Under the pieces are notes generated by a model, which was not told the DNA's origin, did not search any database, and saw nothing but the letters and a program-made list of their open reading frames with translations. The position numbers were made by a program, and so were the translations under genes. A DNA stretch of 64,000 nucleotides from Owenia fusiformis. Taxonomy: Eukaryota > Annelida > Polychaeta > Sabellida > Oweniidae. The stretch is taken from NCBI GenBank assembly GCA_903813345.2, contig CAIIXF020000011.1:25970166-26034165 (forward strand), given 5' to 3'. Positions 50,001-60,647 of the stretch are shown here, one piece after another. The first letter of the stretch is position 1. Each line of letters opens with the position of its first letter.

Positions 50001-53000
50001 TTTTTTACTCAATTGAGGTAAATGCATCTTTGATTTCCAATGGAAAATTTTTTCCATTTCATTTCTTATCTCCCTATTTATTATTTTTCACTAACTTAAG
50101 CTAAATGTACATCAATGGCTGACTAACAGATTCTAAAAATGCTTTCACAACAGTCTTTTAAAGTCTAGTGATGTCATGCATGTTTTTGATATTGTTCTGA
50201 TATTTTATTTGAGTGTGTTTTGAAACTAACCCGAGCAACTTTTATATCTACATATTTTCTATGTTTATTGGGTACTTTCTGTTACTATGACTACTAATTA
50301 AAATAGACTACAGTTTATCCAATGGTAGTTCATCGTCGTGGTGATCATGTTTTAAAATAATTTACAATGAATAAAGTGAATAGACCTGAAATGTTGAAAT
50401 TGGGCAACCATTTCAAGTATTTGTGGGAAATTACAAGGGGTAAGAATGACCTAATATTTTCAACTCTATATCATTTGTATTTTAAAACATGAAAACCAAG
50501 ATTTTGTATCCACTGTCAGTTATCTGATATACTGTATTTTTCTCTAATTTGGCGAGCATTTTAATTTGATGAAATTGGCGAATTTAAAAAATCACCAAAT
50601 TAATGAATAAAGTGAATAGACCTGAAATGTTGAAATTGGGCAACCATTTCAAGTATTTGTGGGAAATTACAAGGGGTAAGAATGACCTAATATTTTCAAC
50701 TCTATATCATTTGTATTTTAAAACATGAAAACCAAGATTTTGTATCCACTGTCAGTTATCTGATATACTGTATTTTTCTCTAATTTGGCGAGCATTTTAA
50801 TTTGATGAAATTGGCGAATTTAAAAAATCACCAAATTAAAAACTTGCCAAAATCCCGGTAAATTTAACATGTTTTTCATTCGGTTCACTTCTGCTTATAA
50901 GAAACATACCAACATTGCCAGAGCCATTTAAATTTGGAAATATTCAAAGATATAAATCACCAAATTAAATAGCGCCAAATTAAAGACGAATCCAGTAACC
51001 ATCTCTGCACATTTCTTTGATGCATGCACGTTTACATTATTTAACATTTATTAAATGCTTTATTTTCTATATATTTTGAATAATTATGTGTTATTATGAA
51101 GAACCTTAGTCAAAATCAAGTATTTTTTATTTATCTCTTGTAGTGATTTAAACCCCAATGCTACGCTTATTATCCTTCATCTAGCATAAGATATTTTTGT
51201 ATTTGCTTATATTTATTTAGTCTGCCATTTGTTAATCTTTTATGGTTCACTAGTATGTTCCTCCCAGTGGTTTTTATTCATTTCTTCTTTTTGTAAGATG
51301 GAGATTTTTGAATGGTTAAATCTGAAAAGTTACTAATTATAGTTTCTGGCAGCAAAATAAAATACAGGGTAGGCCAAAAAAATGTTACCCATTCTGATTG
51401 TTATGTCATATAAAGGCAATATTTTTTATACCTACCCTGTTAAAAAAAGTATAATCAAATATTTCCACAACCATCAAAGGAATTGTTTAGATAAAGTTCA
51501 ACTTGTTTAAACAGACTATATACAAGCATCTATTAAGACCGACTCAAGACGTTATGTTAAAGTTTCAGTTGCTTTGTTGTAGGAACTGCATCCAATGGAC
51601 TCCTCTTGATTGTGCAGCTGCAAAGGGCTGGCCTAAAACTGTCAAAGTTCTGCTAGAGGCTGACTGCCCAGTAGATCCTATGGATAAATCTAAGGTAAGC
51701 TAACATGCAGAAGTACAGAGTGTCCTTAAAGTTTCCCTGTATATCTGTTTTTGCTCTCATTATCAAAATATCAAAACCATATTATCCTTTGATCAAATCA
51801 TATTGCGTGTCAGATTAAAACCAATATGCGATCCCAACCAGAATCTGTTTCTACCAAGTTATTGTAATATAATACCATAGAATACAGAACAATATTTTTC
51901 CAATTCAATACAATTTTTATTTATTCCTCTGTTAGTTTTGAAAGTATTTTAGGAATATGTTGCTACTACTGCAGTTTTGAGTTTCGTACTTTTGAATTCT
52001 TACTTCTCATTTATTACCTTTTACATAATTGCTGGAATTACACCACAAAATCCACTAAAACGTTTTAGTGGAAGGCGCTTTACAAAATCGCCATTCTGAT
52101 TACACCAACATTTCTAAAGCGTCTTAGGAATTATATTTTGGAATTACACCTGTTTTTTCTAAAATGCCTTTCGTGCACTTTTAACGATTTAGTTATGAAA
52201 TGTCCAACATACATGTATGTGTACATCTCCTGCAAATGTATACTTTTTGCATCGAAGACAAAACTGATCTTCCATAATTTGATTGAAAATGCGTGACATT
52301 GCATAATTTTTATTTATCTTTTATTAATTATGAAAAAACATAATAAAAAGGTAAAAGAAAAATATGTACATATTCTCAGAAGACAACACTTGATTTCGAT
52401 GTGACCAGATGTCTCATCATGTATCAAATGTTTCAAATGTATCAAATATTTCATTTAGGGCAAATGTTAAAAACTAATAAAAACCCGGGTAAGGCGTCTT
52501 ACAAAAACCGATCGGTATTACACTGCACACTTAAAACGCCTAACGACTTATGCCGTTTACTAGTGACAAGGGTTCTTGGAGTTTTAGAAAAGCGCTTTTG
52601 TAAAACCGCAATCGTGATTACACCTAATTCTTAAACTTGGTTAAAACCGAAGAAGCTTTTGTGAAACGCCATGTGTAATTCCAGCAAATGACATATGTTT
52701 GTTGCCTTACTTCAGACTACACCTCTCCATCTTGCAAGCTCTAGAGGTCACGTTGAGGTTGTTAACATACTGATGAAGTGGAATGCAAGTATGACACAAC
52801 GTGACACCAACGGAATGAATTGTCTTGATCTAGCAATTGACAATGGACACAAGTAAGAACGTTTTTCTAATCATGTTGTTTAATAAAAAGTTTGAGTAAT
52901 CTCCTCAGCATGTAAGCAAGATTACAAAATTGCACTATTTTTGAAAGCCCATTTGCCAACTTTGGATAGTGGGAATTTTCCGCAGCTTGAAATATTTCAT

Positions 53001-56000
53001 GGCAAGAACATTTATTTTGTACCTTTTAGTAGGTTGTTTTATTTACTTGCTCAATTTTGAATACATGTACATGAGGCTTCAGCTGCTTTCGAATTGCTAA
53101 GAATTAAATTGAAAGAATTTAATATTTCTTAGATGATTAAGTCTCTATTTATATCAGCCCTTTCACTATAATTAGACACAGCAGGCAGAAACAGGCAAGA
53201 ATTAAATTACAGTTTAAATTTAAAACTGCATATTTGTGAATATAAAGAGGCAGATTTTGCTCCAATTGTGGTTACATTTGCCACCTTTTAAAGGCTGTAT
53301 ACCTCATTGTGTTTTCCAGAGACGTAGCATTTGCTATCATCAACAGTGATAAATGGGAGGAAGCTTTGCGCAATGAAACATTGGACCTTGCTACAGGCCT
53401 AAGGAGCACTCCAATGAGAAAACTCATTAAGAAAATGCCAGGTAAATTTCCATAGAGAAAATGGACATGGTCATTTTAAAGCCCCTAAAACATTCTACAT
53501 TATGTGGGATTTCAACCCAGCCATTAAACTATCCTCTTTTTAGCTCATTTTATTTTGAAACCCCTGACATTGAACATGTATTTGCAGATGTAGCAGAAAG
53601 AGCCTTCTACAGATGTACATCTGCAAATATGGGCAATTCTGATCACCCAGACTATGAAATCACATTCAATTATGAGTTCTTGGATGACATGTATGCCATC
53701 TGGAGAGAAAATTCGGGTACAAGTGACGCAATGTCAAGCTCTGGAAGTGACATCTATAATGAGGATTTCACTCTGAAAGAGTCTGCTAAGCCGTACACAT
53801 CTGATTCAACAATACTCAAGAAAAACCATCCACTCAGCATTATGGTTAGTTTAATTGTTCCTTTATATATTTAGTTTCTGTATAAATTGAAAGTAGATAC
53901 CCTAATCAATGCAAAAAGGTAGTTATATGGCAGTGAAATAACTACAGAAATTATTCTATGATGATCGTCATTTTTTCAAAAATCTGTATCTACTCTACAT
54001 CACTGTTTCACTGAATAAAAGCATTATTCAATAGTATTCTTGTGTATTCTGCCCTTAAAAGATGTGCATCTCTCTGTGCCTCATAAAGTATTTCTTTCTT
54101 TGGCACAACTCTTTCTGTGTTCCACAAGAATTCTTGAATATAAATTAAGTATCTTCAATAGGCCTATACAATATTAATTTTTTTTTTATTTGTATTTCAG
54201 GTAAATGCACGTCGAGAAGATCTATTGGCTCATCCTCTTGTGACATCACTCCTACGTCATAAATGGAACTCATTTGGACGATACTTTTACTACATCAATC
54301 TCTTTATCTACTTTATCTTCCTTGGGTTTCTTACGGCATATGTGATCGCCCAACGACCTCCATTTCGACTATTAGATGATTACAAATTATCAAAGTGAGT
54401 TCAGCTCATATTATATGTCGTACTTTATATATGGCATTTACTGTAATGCGTGCATTAGATGAAAAATTGTGAAATAGAACAAAGTGTTTAGTAAGATTTG
54501 ACCATTTGTCCTTTTATTTTGCAGATTTTGAAAATGTCACCTGATTTTAAAATCTGTTGATATGGAAACTCTAGAATTTAGTTAAAATGAGTATCTGGCG
54601 AAGTAATTTGGAAATTAAGAAATATTAGTTTACTTAAATGTAATTCTTTATGCCGATTTTTACTTTAAGGTGTGGAGATGTCAACTGTAATAATGAGACA
54701 TTCTCGTGTTTCCGAATTGAAAATTACTGGTGTGGGAAAAATGAGTGCTTGGCCCCAAATTTTGTTGCAGTTACAATAGGGAAATGGATCATTATTGGTC
54801 TATCTGCACTTAACTTATTCAGAGAGGTAAACTGTGATATTAGTACTTGATATCTTGATCATTATCATTATTGGTCTATCTGCACTTAACTTATTCAGAG
54901 AGGTAAACTGTGATATTAATACTTGATATCTTGATCATTATCATTATTGGTCTATCTGCACTTAACTTATTCAGAGAGGTAAACTGTGATATTAATACTT
55001 GATATCTTGATCATTATCATTATTGGTCTATCTGCACTTAACTTATTCAGAGAGGTAAACTGTGATATTAATACTTGTTGTGAATCTCTTGATATGTATA
55101 TACGAAGGTTGATCATAAAGATCTCATAATATCTCTCTAATTTCTTCATTTTTCAATATTGTTAATATGTTATACTAAATATTTATTGCTGGATTAATAA
55201 GACATTCTATGTTGCATATTCTGTAAAAATTAGAATTTATTGAAAAATAAAGATGAAAGATATTAGAGACTTTTATGATCACCCCTCGTATATATAGTGA
55301 AATCTGGATAAAGTAGGGTATGTCATGAGGATTATAAGAATACAGTGCTGCATTGAATTACAGACCAGTTGTCTATAGTGGAAGCTCACTGCATTGTCCT
55401 ACGGGTCAGTGAATATTCCCCACCCCTATCTAAAAGTGAATACATATTGAGACCTCTACCTATTTTAAATACCAGTCAGCTTACAAATTATATGTAATAA
55501 CTTGTTAATTTATAGCAAAAGTCTTTTCTCTTTATAGATCCAGCAGATATTCACCCAGAAATTGAACTACTTGAGCTGGGAGAATCTTCTTGAGTGGATT
55601 ATGTATATATTTGCAATACTCTTTGTGGTTGACTTCCAAGGCTGCCAGAGGGAATCAGGGATACGATTGGTAAGGAATAAAGTCTAAATATCTGCAGTGG
55701 TGAAATAATGAGCTTAATTTCTTTAGGGGCAAGGGGTAAACAACATTTTCTTCTAAGGATATTGATTTTTTGAAAAATTCAAATTTTATTATACTGTATT
55801 GGAAAGGGGAATAAACCATCATAGAATTATCATTGCTTCTCACCATCAATAAGTGTTTATCTGTTATGTAAAATCTATTTGTGACCTTTTATATGAAAGA
55901 ATACAATTAATAAAAACTTTTAATCATCCACCAATTGAACAAATTGATTATGTGGAGAATTAAGTCAAGGAGGATTGGCTCCAAGGGTTCTAACTTCATA

Positions 56001-59000
56001 TTCGACCTTGACCTTGATCGATGACAACATTGGAAATGTCTTTATTTTCTGATATTATAACTGACTAAAAATTCATAATCAGCAATCCAAAAGATTTGAA
56101 CTAATATCTTGATCCCATCTTGTGTGTTTTTGAATTTTTGTGTTTCAAAATAAGACCAAAACTCATGATACAAATTTTGAAGTGAAAAAACGGCGGACAT
56201 TTTTATTTTGTAATCATGACATGACATGTGACAATAAGGTCAAGGTCATAACACCAGAATATGGAAGTTGCATTCTGGGAGCCAATCCTCTTGGAATTAA
56301 GTCCTATCCACAAGATGGAAAAAAGACTAACAGAAACAGTTTTCCTTTTAAGGAGTGGCAATGGCAGATAGGTGCTTTCTGTATCTTCCTGGCATGGATG
56401 GAGCTTGTCCTGTTTATACGAAAAGTACCTCGTTTTGGAATCTACGTCGTCATGTTTACGGATGTCTTACAGACGTTTATTCGTTTCTTCTTGGTATTTC
56501 TCCTGTTCATGATCGCGTTCGCCTTGTCATACTTCATGCTGTTCCAGAATCAGGTTTGTGGACATATTTTCGTTGGAATCATACAAGGCAGCACTTAAAA
56601 TCCATGGGATATGAAGCATATCCAATTAAAAACAAGATCAATAACATGTGTATATGTTTGATAATATAGTATATACAGTATATCAGTTATCAAAAACAGA
56701 CATGGAAAAACAAGACTGAGTTTACTCGTCATAACATTTTGTGTTTGAAAAATTGAATCCATTTTTAAATTCTAAAAGGGATAACTTAGGAGATATCATA
56801 TGTATGTTTCTGATAAAAGCACATAGATGAACATTGACATTGGTTTTTTCAAGTCATATATGTGAAACTTGAACTCATATTCATTTTTTGCACAATTTTA
56901 GGTAGCGTTTGACAACATTGGAAAGAGTCTTGTAAAAACAGCGGTTATGATGATCGGTGAATTTGAGTTTGACTCGATCTTCTATGGTGACGAAAAACTG
57001 AATTACCCGGAAATCAGCTACCTATTATTCGTCTTATTCTTAGTTCTTATGTCAATCATCATCATGAACTTACTGGTAAGTGAACTCTACATATTTTAGG
57101 GATGGTCTCCAATTATCATCCTGCCATCCCTTACATTTACTTCCACATTTTTGTCACATTTTTATCAAACAACTTGAATTCAGTAAGTGGATTGAAATGA
57201 ATGATTATGGGGTTCGATTTCTACCAAGTTGTGAATTTTTCACATCAGACCTTAAGCATGGGATTTAATCCAATGTTCAAATTAACTACATTTAGTTGAA
57301 TTGACTATAATGACTGAACATAACTCTCAAAACAAAAACATTTTCACATATCCTTACTGAATATATTCCAGCCCCATTTTACATCTTTCATTCTAATTTT
57401 TATCTTTTTAGAACAACTTAATGCATTGCATGTTGTATGAATGTGACTTTATCTATGGCACAATAGACATACTTAATAGAAAATGAAATAACATAAAATT
57501 TGGTATACTGTAAATTGGTTTGGCATATAAAAATGTATGCATCCATAGATGTTAATTTGATTTTAACTTGTGGTACATTATAGGTTGGTTTGGCTGTAGA
57601 TGACATCAAGGCTGTCCAAGACCAAGCTGTTCTAAAGAGATTGGCCATGCAGGTGAGGTTTGAATTATTTTACCAATGAACAAAGTTTTGTAGGGATATA
57701 GTGAAGCCTGCCGTCAGTCAGTCTATTCATCTGTCTGTCAATTTGGAGCATAATTCAAATGTTTGAATACATGATTTATCAATTTTACTGATCATTATAT
57801 CGCGGGCTAGTATGAGAAAGTTAAAACATGAACATCAACAACAAGTTCATAAGCTAAAAACAGTGCTAGGTAATAAAAAGCTAAAACAATAGGTTAACCT
57901 CTTGACTACCTGGAGTAACGAGATTTCTCGTCACCTCAGAAATGACCTTGAAACCCAGAGTGACGAGAAAATCCGTCACAAAATTTTTCACTAAAATTGC
58001 TCTTATTTGAACAATTTTCATCCAATTTTCCAAAAATTGTTTTAAAATGTGTAGAAATGATCTCTGCCGTCTAATTTTACTAAGTTGAGCATCTGAAGTT
58101 GTATGGGTATGTAGTATAATGTCAAAAGGTGGCAAAAATGAAAAAAATCTCTGGTTTCAACCGATTTTAGAGCCTGGGATTCAAGAGGTTAAAATACAGC
58201 ATAAGGCATGGGTGTAAGGTAGTGAGCCCTTAGTGTAGTCTTGGACTGGTTCATATCCAACTACTGTCCTGAGGTGACTTATAAAATTACCTTGTCACTT
58301 TTCTTGATTGAATTTGGAAGGACCTTAGTACACTTCCCATTAGTGTCAACAGTGATTTGTTACTGTAATAATCCTTTAATTGATATTCCCATTATGTGTA
58401 TCTATTTTCATGAGGGTCATATGTTATTTATGACTTATTTTGATGTATGGTTTGATCCTTTCAATGGCTTTTAAAGGACATTGTGCTATTGAGGGCTTGG
58501 TGATAATGCTGTTGATTGAAAAAGTGCTCTTGTCAACTTGGGAAATAAAACCATTAAACATACTTTTTTGAACAACACGTTATTGCTTTAGTTCTAGAGG
58601 ATTGTCCGATTTTAAGGAAGTTATCAAGAGAACATAAATATTTAATAATTATCTTTTGGAACACCTACTCTTTCTAATTAAAGTAATTGAGCTGTGGTAA
58701 ACCAACAAGGAAAGTAATTAATTAATAGGTTAATTGAGAAAGATTAATGGTTGTTTTTTATTTTTAATAAATACTATAATAGATAATTTATTATGATGAA
58801 ACCTGGATGGAATGATCAGATCAAAACAAAAGTGTCAATTCAACCAAGGATTCAAAAGTTGGATCCTCATCCTGAGCTTAAGATTTCAGGATATTTTGCA
58901 GTATTTTGTGTTTCTTAGCCAAAAGCTGATATACCATAAGTTCTCACATTTGGTATTATCCATCACTGGAATATTATTTTCCATGTTATTCAAGATACAT

Positions 59001-59821
59001 TTTTCATGGTCGTGACATTTCTTCATCTTTTTTTGTTGACAGAGTTCAGCGTTTGTTCAGTATGTGGCTTCAGTATTTTATGAATTGTCCTAATTTTTTA
59101 ATTTTACACAGATGGATTCAGACAAGGCATGATGAAAAAGTTACAAAAACTCCTTATCAATCAGATATACTCATGAAAAACTTCTACATGTATTTTTAGG
59201 TTGAACTAGCCTTAGATGTAGAAGGTTTTCTCCCACATTTTATTCGGCGTAGATTTGTACTTCACAAAGAGACTCTGCAACCAGGAAAGCCACCAAGCTG
59301 CATAAAGCGAGTCTTCAAACTTGGAGATGCAGCTTTATCCGCGGTATCTATCGCAAATGCTTTAAACCCTGAGTTGGTAAGTCAGTACACTTTAGGGGTA
59401 GGTTCAGATTTGACAATCTGTCAGCAAAAGTAATTTCATTTTGTTGGAGCGTTAAATTAAAGTGGAATTTTATCCCCACTAGTGATACACCCCTTCCTCC
59501 CCAAAAACACAGAAGACGATTGACTTCTGTTTCTAGGATACTTTAAATTGGTTTGAATTCAGAACTGTTTTGGTTGTTATTTTCCCACAAATTATTAAAC
59601 AAGATACATGTTATATGATTGATTTCGCTCCCCAGGATGAAATAGAGAAGGTCCAAGAGGCACAAGAACAGCTGCAAGAACAGGTGAAAAACATACGCTA
59701 TCGCCTCAAGAACATCCGCAGCCAGAATGACCGTGTTGAGAGTATGCTGGAAACTCTTCTGAAGGTACAGAATGTCAGGTGGGAGGAGCAAGACACCAAT
59801 GATGATGTAGACAACAACTGA
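32093..59821 (+). CDS. TRPA1: TRPA1-like ankyrin-repeat TRP channel
   Basis: This is a cation channel of the plasma membrane, of the family that senses temperature, irritants or touch. Coding exons: 32093-32341, 35433-35601, 39652-39758, 40239-40283, 42780-42818, 43501-43671, 43815-44033, 44524-44617, 45359-45554, 45909-46092, 46377-46484, 47262-47350, then 48265-48411 or 49546-49692, 51583-51694, 52716-52852, 53320-53441, 53588-53844, 54201-54394, 54670-54826, 55538-55669, 56353-56553, 56902-57075, 57584-57652, 59200-59376, 59636-59821. They join in frame to 1,244 aa. Order: acidic N-terminus, about 16 ankyrin repeats, linker, six membrane segments with a pore loop, TRP-like helix, coiled coil. 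The start is the first in-frame ATG after the TGA at 31958; codons just upstream (31967-32092) also look coding, so an earlier exon is possible. Symbol is by family; orthology within TRPA (TRPA1 or a basal branch) is not proven. Confidence 0.9.
32521..32650 (+). repeat. Dispersed 'GTGACATA' repeat, copy 2
   Basis: TATGTCACCACC...GGTGGTGACATA hairpin head, then GTCTCCAA, GTGTTCGG and GGGGGTGACATTTTGCATGT. It lies in the first TRPA intron. Confidence 0.75.
33043..33200 (-). repeat. Inverted repeat pair, left member
   Basis: About 158 bp related in inverse to 37171-37326, including AACTACCCTCTGCCTA and TACAGTTTAG. It is non-coding, in a TRPA intron. Confidence 0.75.
34795..34983. mobile_element. 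hAT-like miniature element
   Basis: Ends CAGTGGTGGATCCAGA and, in inverse at the right, CACTGGCGCATCCAGA match at 13 of 16 positions. GATAT occurs outside both ends. A G-run follows the left end and a C-run precedes the right end. Confidence 0.55.
37171..37326 (+). repeat. Inverted repeat pair, right member
   Basis: It is the inverse partner of 33043-33200, containing GCTGATTGGTTGAG, TCAGTGTGGTAG and CAGAGGGTAGTTTATAAC. The two lie about 4 kb apart in the same intron. Confidence 0.75.
38353..38482 (+). repeat. Dispersed 'GTGACATA' repeat, copy 3
   Basis: TATGTCACTACC...GTGGTGACATA head, then GTCTCCAACATTTTTGTGGA and GGCAGGTGGTGAAATTTTGC. It lies in a TRPA intron. Confidence 0.75.
40239..40283 (+). 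CDS. TRPA1: 45-nt small exon of the TRPA gene
   Basis: It codes ETDASTVVSASDVHG between a CTTTTAG acceptor and a GTAAGT donor, phase 0 at both ends. It lies in the linker after the second ankyrin helix. Skipping would keep the frame, so it may be a cassette exon. Confidence 0.65.
41769..41791 (+). repeat. Homopolymer of 23 G
   Basis: An uninterrupted run of G lies in a TRPA intron. The length as given may be affected by sequencing or assembly. Confidence 0.9.
42780..42818 (+). CDS. TRPA1: 39-nt small exon of the TRPA gene
   Basis: It codes EGGPRDTPENIDI between a GCATAG acceptor and a GTAAAT donor, phase 0 at both ends. It adjoins the previous small exon and, like it, could be skipped without a frame change. 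Confidence 0.6.
44206..44512 (+). repeat. Minisatellite, about 30-bp unit, 10 copies
   Basis: The unit TTAATATGCTATTCTCTTGT plus TAAACACATG repeats through most of the 490-bp intron and ends 11 bp before the acceptor of exon 44524. A frame through it reads a 10-aa repeat, an artefact of the 30-bp period. Confidence 0.92.
44870..45350 (+). repeat. Minisatellite, 48-bp unit, 10 copies
   Basis: The unit contains ACATTGAATTACCTATTGAA and TACACTCTGCCCTCCTTAAA. It fills most of the intron and runs into the acceptor of exon 45359. A frame through it gives a 16-aa repeat, also an artefact. Confidence 0.92.
45589..45715 (+). repeat. Dispersed 'GTGACATA' repeat, copy 4
   Basis: TATGTCATCACC...GGTGATGACATA head; the 3' part has GAGGTGGTGACATTTTGCG. 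It lies in a TRPA intron. Confidence 0.7.
47120..47215 (+). repeat. Dispersed 'GTGACATA' repeat, copy 5, partial
   Basis: ATGTGGTGACATATTGTTATAGTCTCCAGC and GTGGATGGTGTTCAGCAG are clear. The 3' part is missing. It lies just upstream of the TRPA exon at 47262. Confidence 0.65.
48265..48411 (+). CDS. TRPA1: Duplicated ankyrin exon, copy a
   Basis: It is 147 nt, with acceptor TTATATTTAG and donor GTATTG. It codes CVKELLQRNKLLIQDEDEES...GGDVES. It starts in the second helix of one ankyrin repeat and ends after the next repeat. Copy b at 49546-49692 has the same length and both the same phases. Confidence 0.85.
49025..49067. repeat. Small hairpin with TACAGGGT ends
   Basis: TACAGGGTATCC and its inverse GGATACCCTGTA close a 43-bp palindrome. 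Similar TACAGGGT...-ended units lie at 51363-51441 and 61845-61922. Confidence 0.65.
49546..49692 (+). CDS. TRPA1: Duplicated ankyrin exon, copy b
   Basis: It is 147 nt, with acceptor ATAATTAACAG and donor GTGACA. It codes VVYELIKRNKTLVNDEDEES...NGVDIEP. It aligns with copy a over its whole length, with the shared core NDEDEES/QDEDEES. Using both in one mRNA would leave an orphan half ankyrin repeat, so the copies are probably alternatives. Confidence 0.82.
50366..50837 (+). repeat. Tandem duplication, 236-bp unit
   Basis: Two nearly identical copies start at 50366 and 50602 (AATGAATAAAGTGAATAGAC). The identity suggests a recent event. Intronic, downstream of exon copy b. Confidence 0.92.
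52031..52685. mobile_element. 655-bp element with GCTGGAATTACAC termini
   Basis: It is bounded by GCTGGAATTACAC and its perfect inverse. Inside are repeated phrases such as GATTACACC, AAAACGCC and TTTTGTAAAAC/TTTTGTGAAAC. There is no coding capacity. It ends 30 bp before the TRPA exon at 52716. Confidence 0.6.
54791..55076 (+). repeat. Four tandem 76-bp units copying an exon end and donor
   Basis: Units start at 54791, 54867, 54943 and 55019. The first overlaps the last 36 nt of the TRPA exon coding S2 and its GAG|GTAAAC donor. The other three are intronic copies of the same exon tail, donor and intron start. Confidence 0.9.
55101..55290. mobile_element. mariner-like MITE, TRPA intron
   Basis: The left end TACGAAGGTTGATCATAAAG and the inverse of the right end TACGAGGGGTGATCATAAAA are imperfect inverted repeats of about 40 bp at a TA site. 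It is related to 60408-60647. Confidence 0.65.
57894..58192. mobile_element. piggyBac-like MITE
   Basis: TTAA flanks both sides. The ends are CCTCTTGACTACC and, in inverse, CCTCTTGAATCCC. The 299 bp are non-coding. TTAA plus CC-initial ends is the piggyBac pattern. Confidence 0.55.
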
Positions 59822-60407
59822 TCTGAGTGCATCATGAAATGAAATAAGCCCATCTAGCTCTGCCTAGAAAAGGGGGAAAAATCGCATTTAAGTGTTATAT
59901 AAATAAGGTAAAATAACACCAGGGAAAGGAAATATTGCTAGCACTTATTTTAGAAAAGAGTGAAAGAAGCATACATGTACAGTGTAACAAAATAAGAACA
60001 GTTAAATATAAAAACAAAAAATATATAAATAGATAAATTATAGCAATTTGGAAGGCCAGGGTAAATAAATGAAATGTTCAACATAATTATTTCATCTTTT
60101 AACTATACATGTCCATGCAGCAAGTACAGAAAATTTTAGTTCTTGCGTGTTTTGTAAAAAATATGTCTTGTTGTACATAATACTTAATTAGCTGAAATTC
60201 TCGGATAAAGGAAAATTTCAGATCAAAAAGTCATAATGCTGATTGTAGAATTCATTTATTACCCTCGTCTCCAAAGTAGCAAACTCAGGTCACAACTGCA
60301 ATGAGAAACATATCAAGCAAGACCAGAACAGTGTCATTACAATACAATGCAATACAATGGGGATCCAGTTTAATGTGATATACAGTCTAGCATACAGCCA
60401 CATCACA
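59822..60407 (+). other. Probable TRPA 3' UTR
   Basis: AT-rich sequence after the TGA. AATAAA occurs at 60064-60069, and a further one at 60745. No gene is seen. Confidence 0.4.
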
Positions 60408-60647
60408 TACGAGGGGTGATCAATAAGTAATGGACGCTTTTTTACACAGATACTTTTTATAGACCAATCCCTTCGATTTTCTTACCAGTGATACATCATT
60501 CAATTATCTATCAACTCTGAAGATTTGAAGACAATATATATATTACATGTTGATATATCTTTATTTCCGTGAAGGAGGTACAGGTACCCCGGGACCGACA
60601 TTTACCTGTGTCAAAAAGCGTCCATTACTTATTGATCACCCCTCGTA
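60408..60647. mobile_element. mariner-like MITE with 35-bp perfect TIRs
   Basis: TACGAGGGGTGATCAATAAG and the next 15 bases are perfectly inverted at the right end. The element is 240 bp, at a TA site and non-coding. Confidence 0.8.

Larger units (their letters stand above)
35433..53441 (+). other. TRPA1: Ankyrin-repeat block of the TRPA gene
   Basis: Repeats are recognisable from their TPLHLAA-type helices: SALHYAARYNH, RPLHYAARY, TPLHYAATRGN, TALHQAATHDE, TPLHYACSEGN, TALHLAVVNQN, TPLHLAATAGD, TPLHRAAAYDH, TPLLIAACKGH, TAIYWAAEEDK, VPLHVACQNGY, TPLHLAAKNGK, TALHLASFHGF, TPLDCAAAKGW, TPLHLASSRGH and NCLDLAIDNGH. The second is interrupted by a linker coded partly by two tiny exons (40239-40283, 42780-42818). 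Confidence 0.85.
54201..57652 (+). other. TRPA1: Membrane and pore block of the TRPA gene
   Basis: S1 is YINLFIYFIFLGFLTAYVIA (exon 54201). S2 is VTIGKWIIIGLSALNLF (54670). S3 is LLEWIMYIFAILFVVDF (55538). S4 and S5 lie in exon 56353 (IGAFCIFLAWMELVLFI, then RFFLVFLLFMIAFALSYFML). The pore loop reads MMIGEFEFDS and S6 is YLLFVLFLVLMSIIIMNLL (56902). The helix VGLAVDDIKAVQDQAVLKRL (57584) matches the TRPA post-S6 signature GLAVGDI...LKR. Confidence 0.85.

Noticed and set aside
56140-56352. Extension upstream of the S4/S5 exon in the same frame
   Set aside because: A good acceptor (CTTTTAAG) at 56352 joins in phase to the preceding exon, and the upstream peptide has no TRPA similarity.
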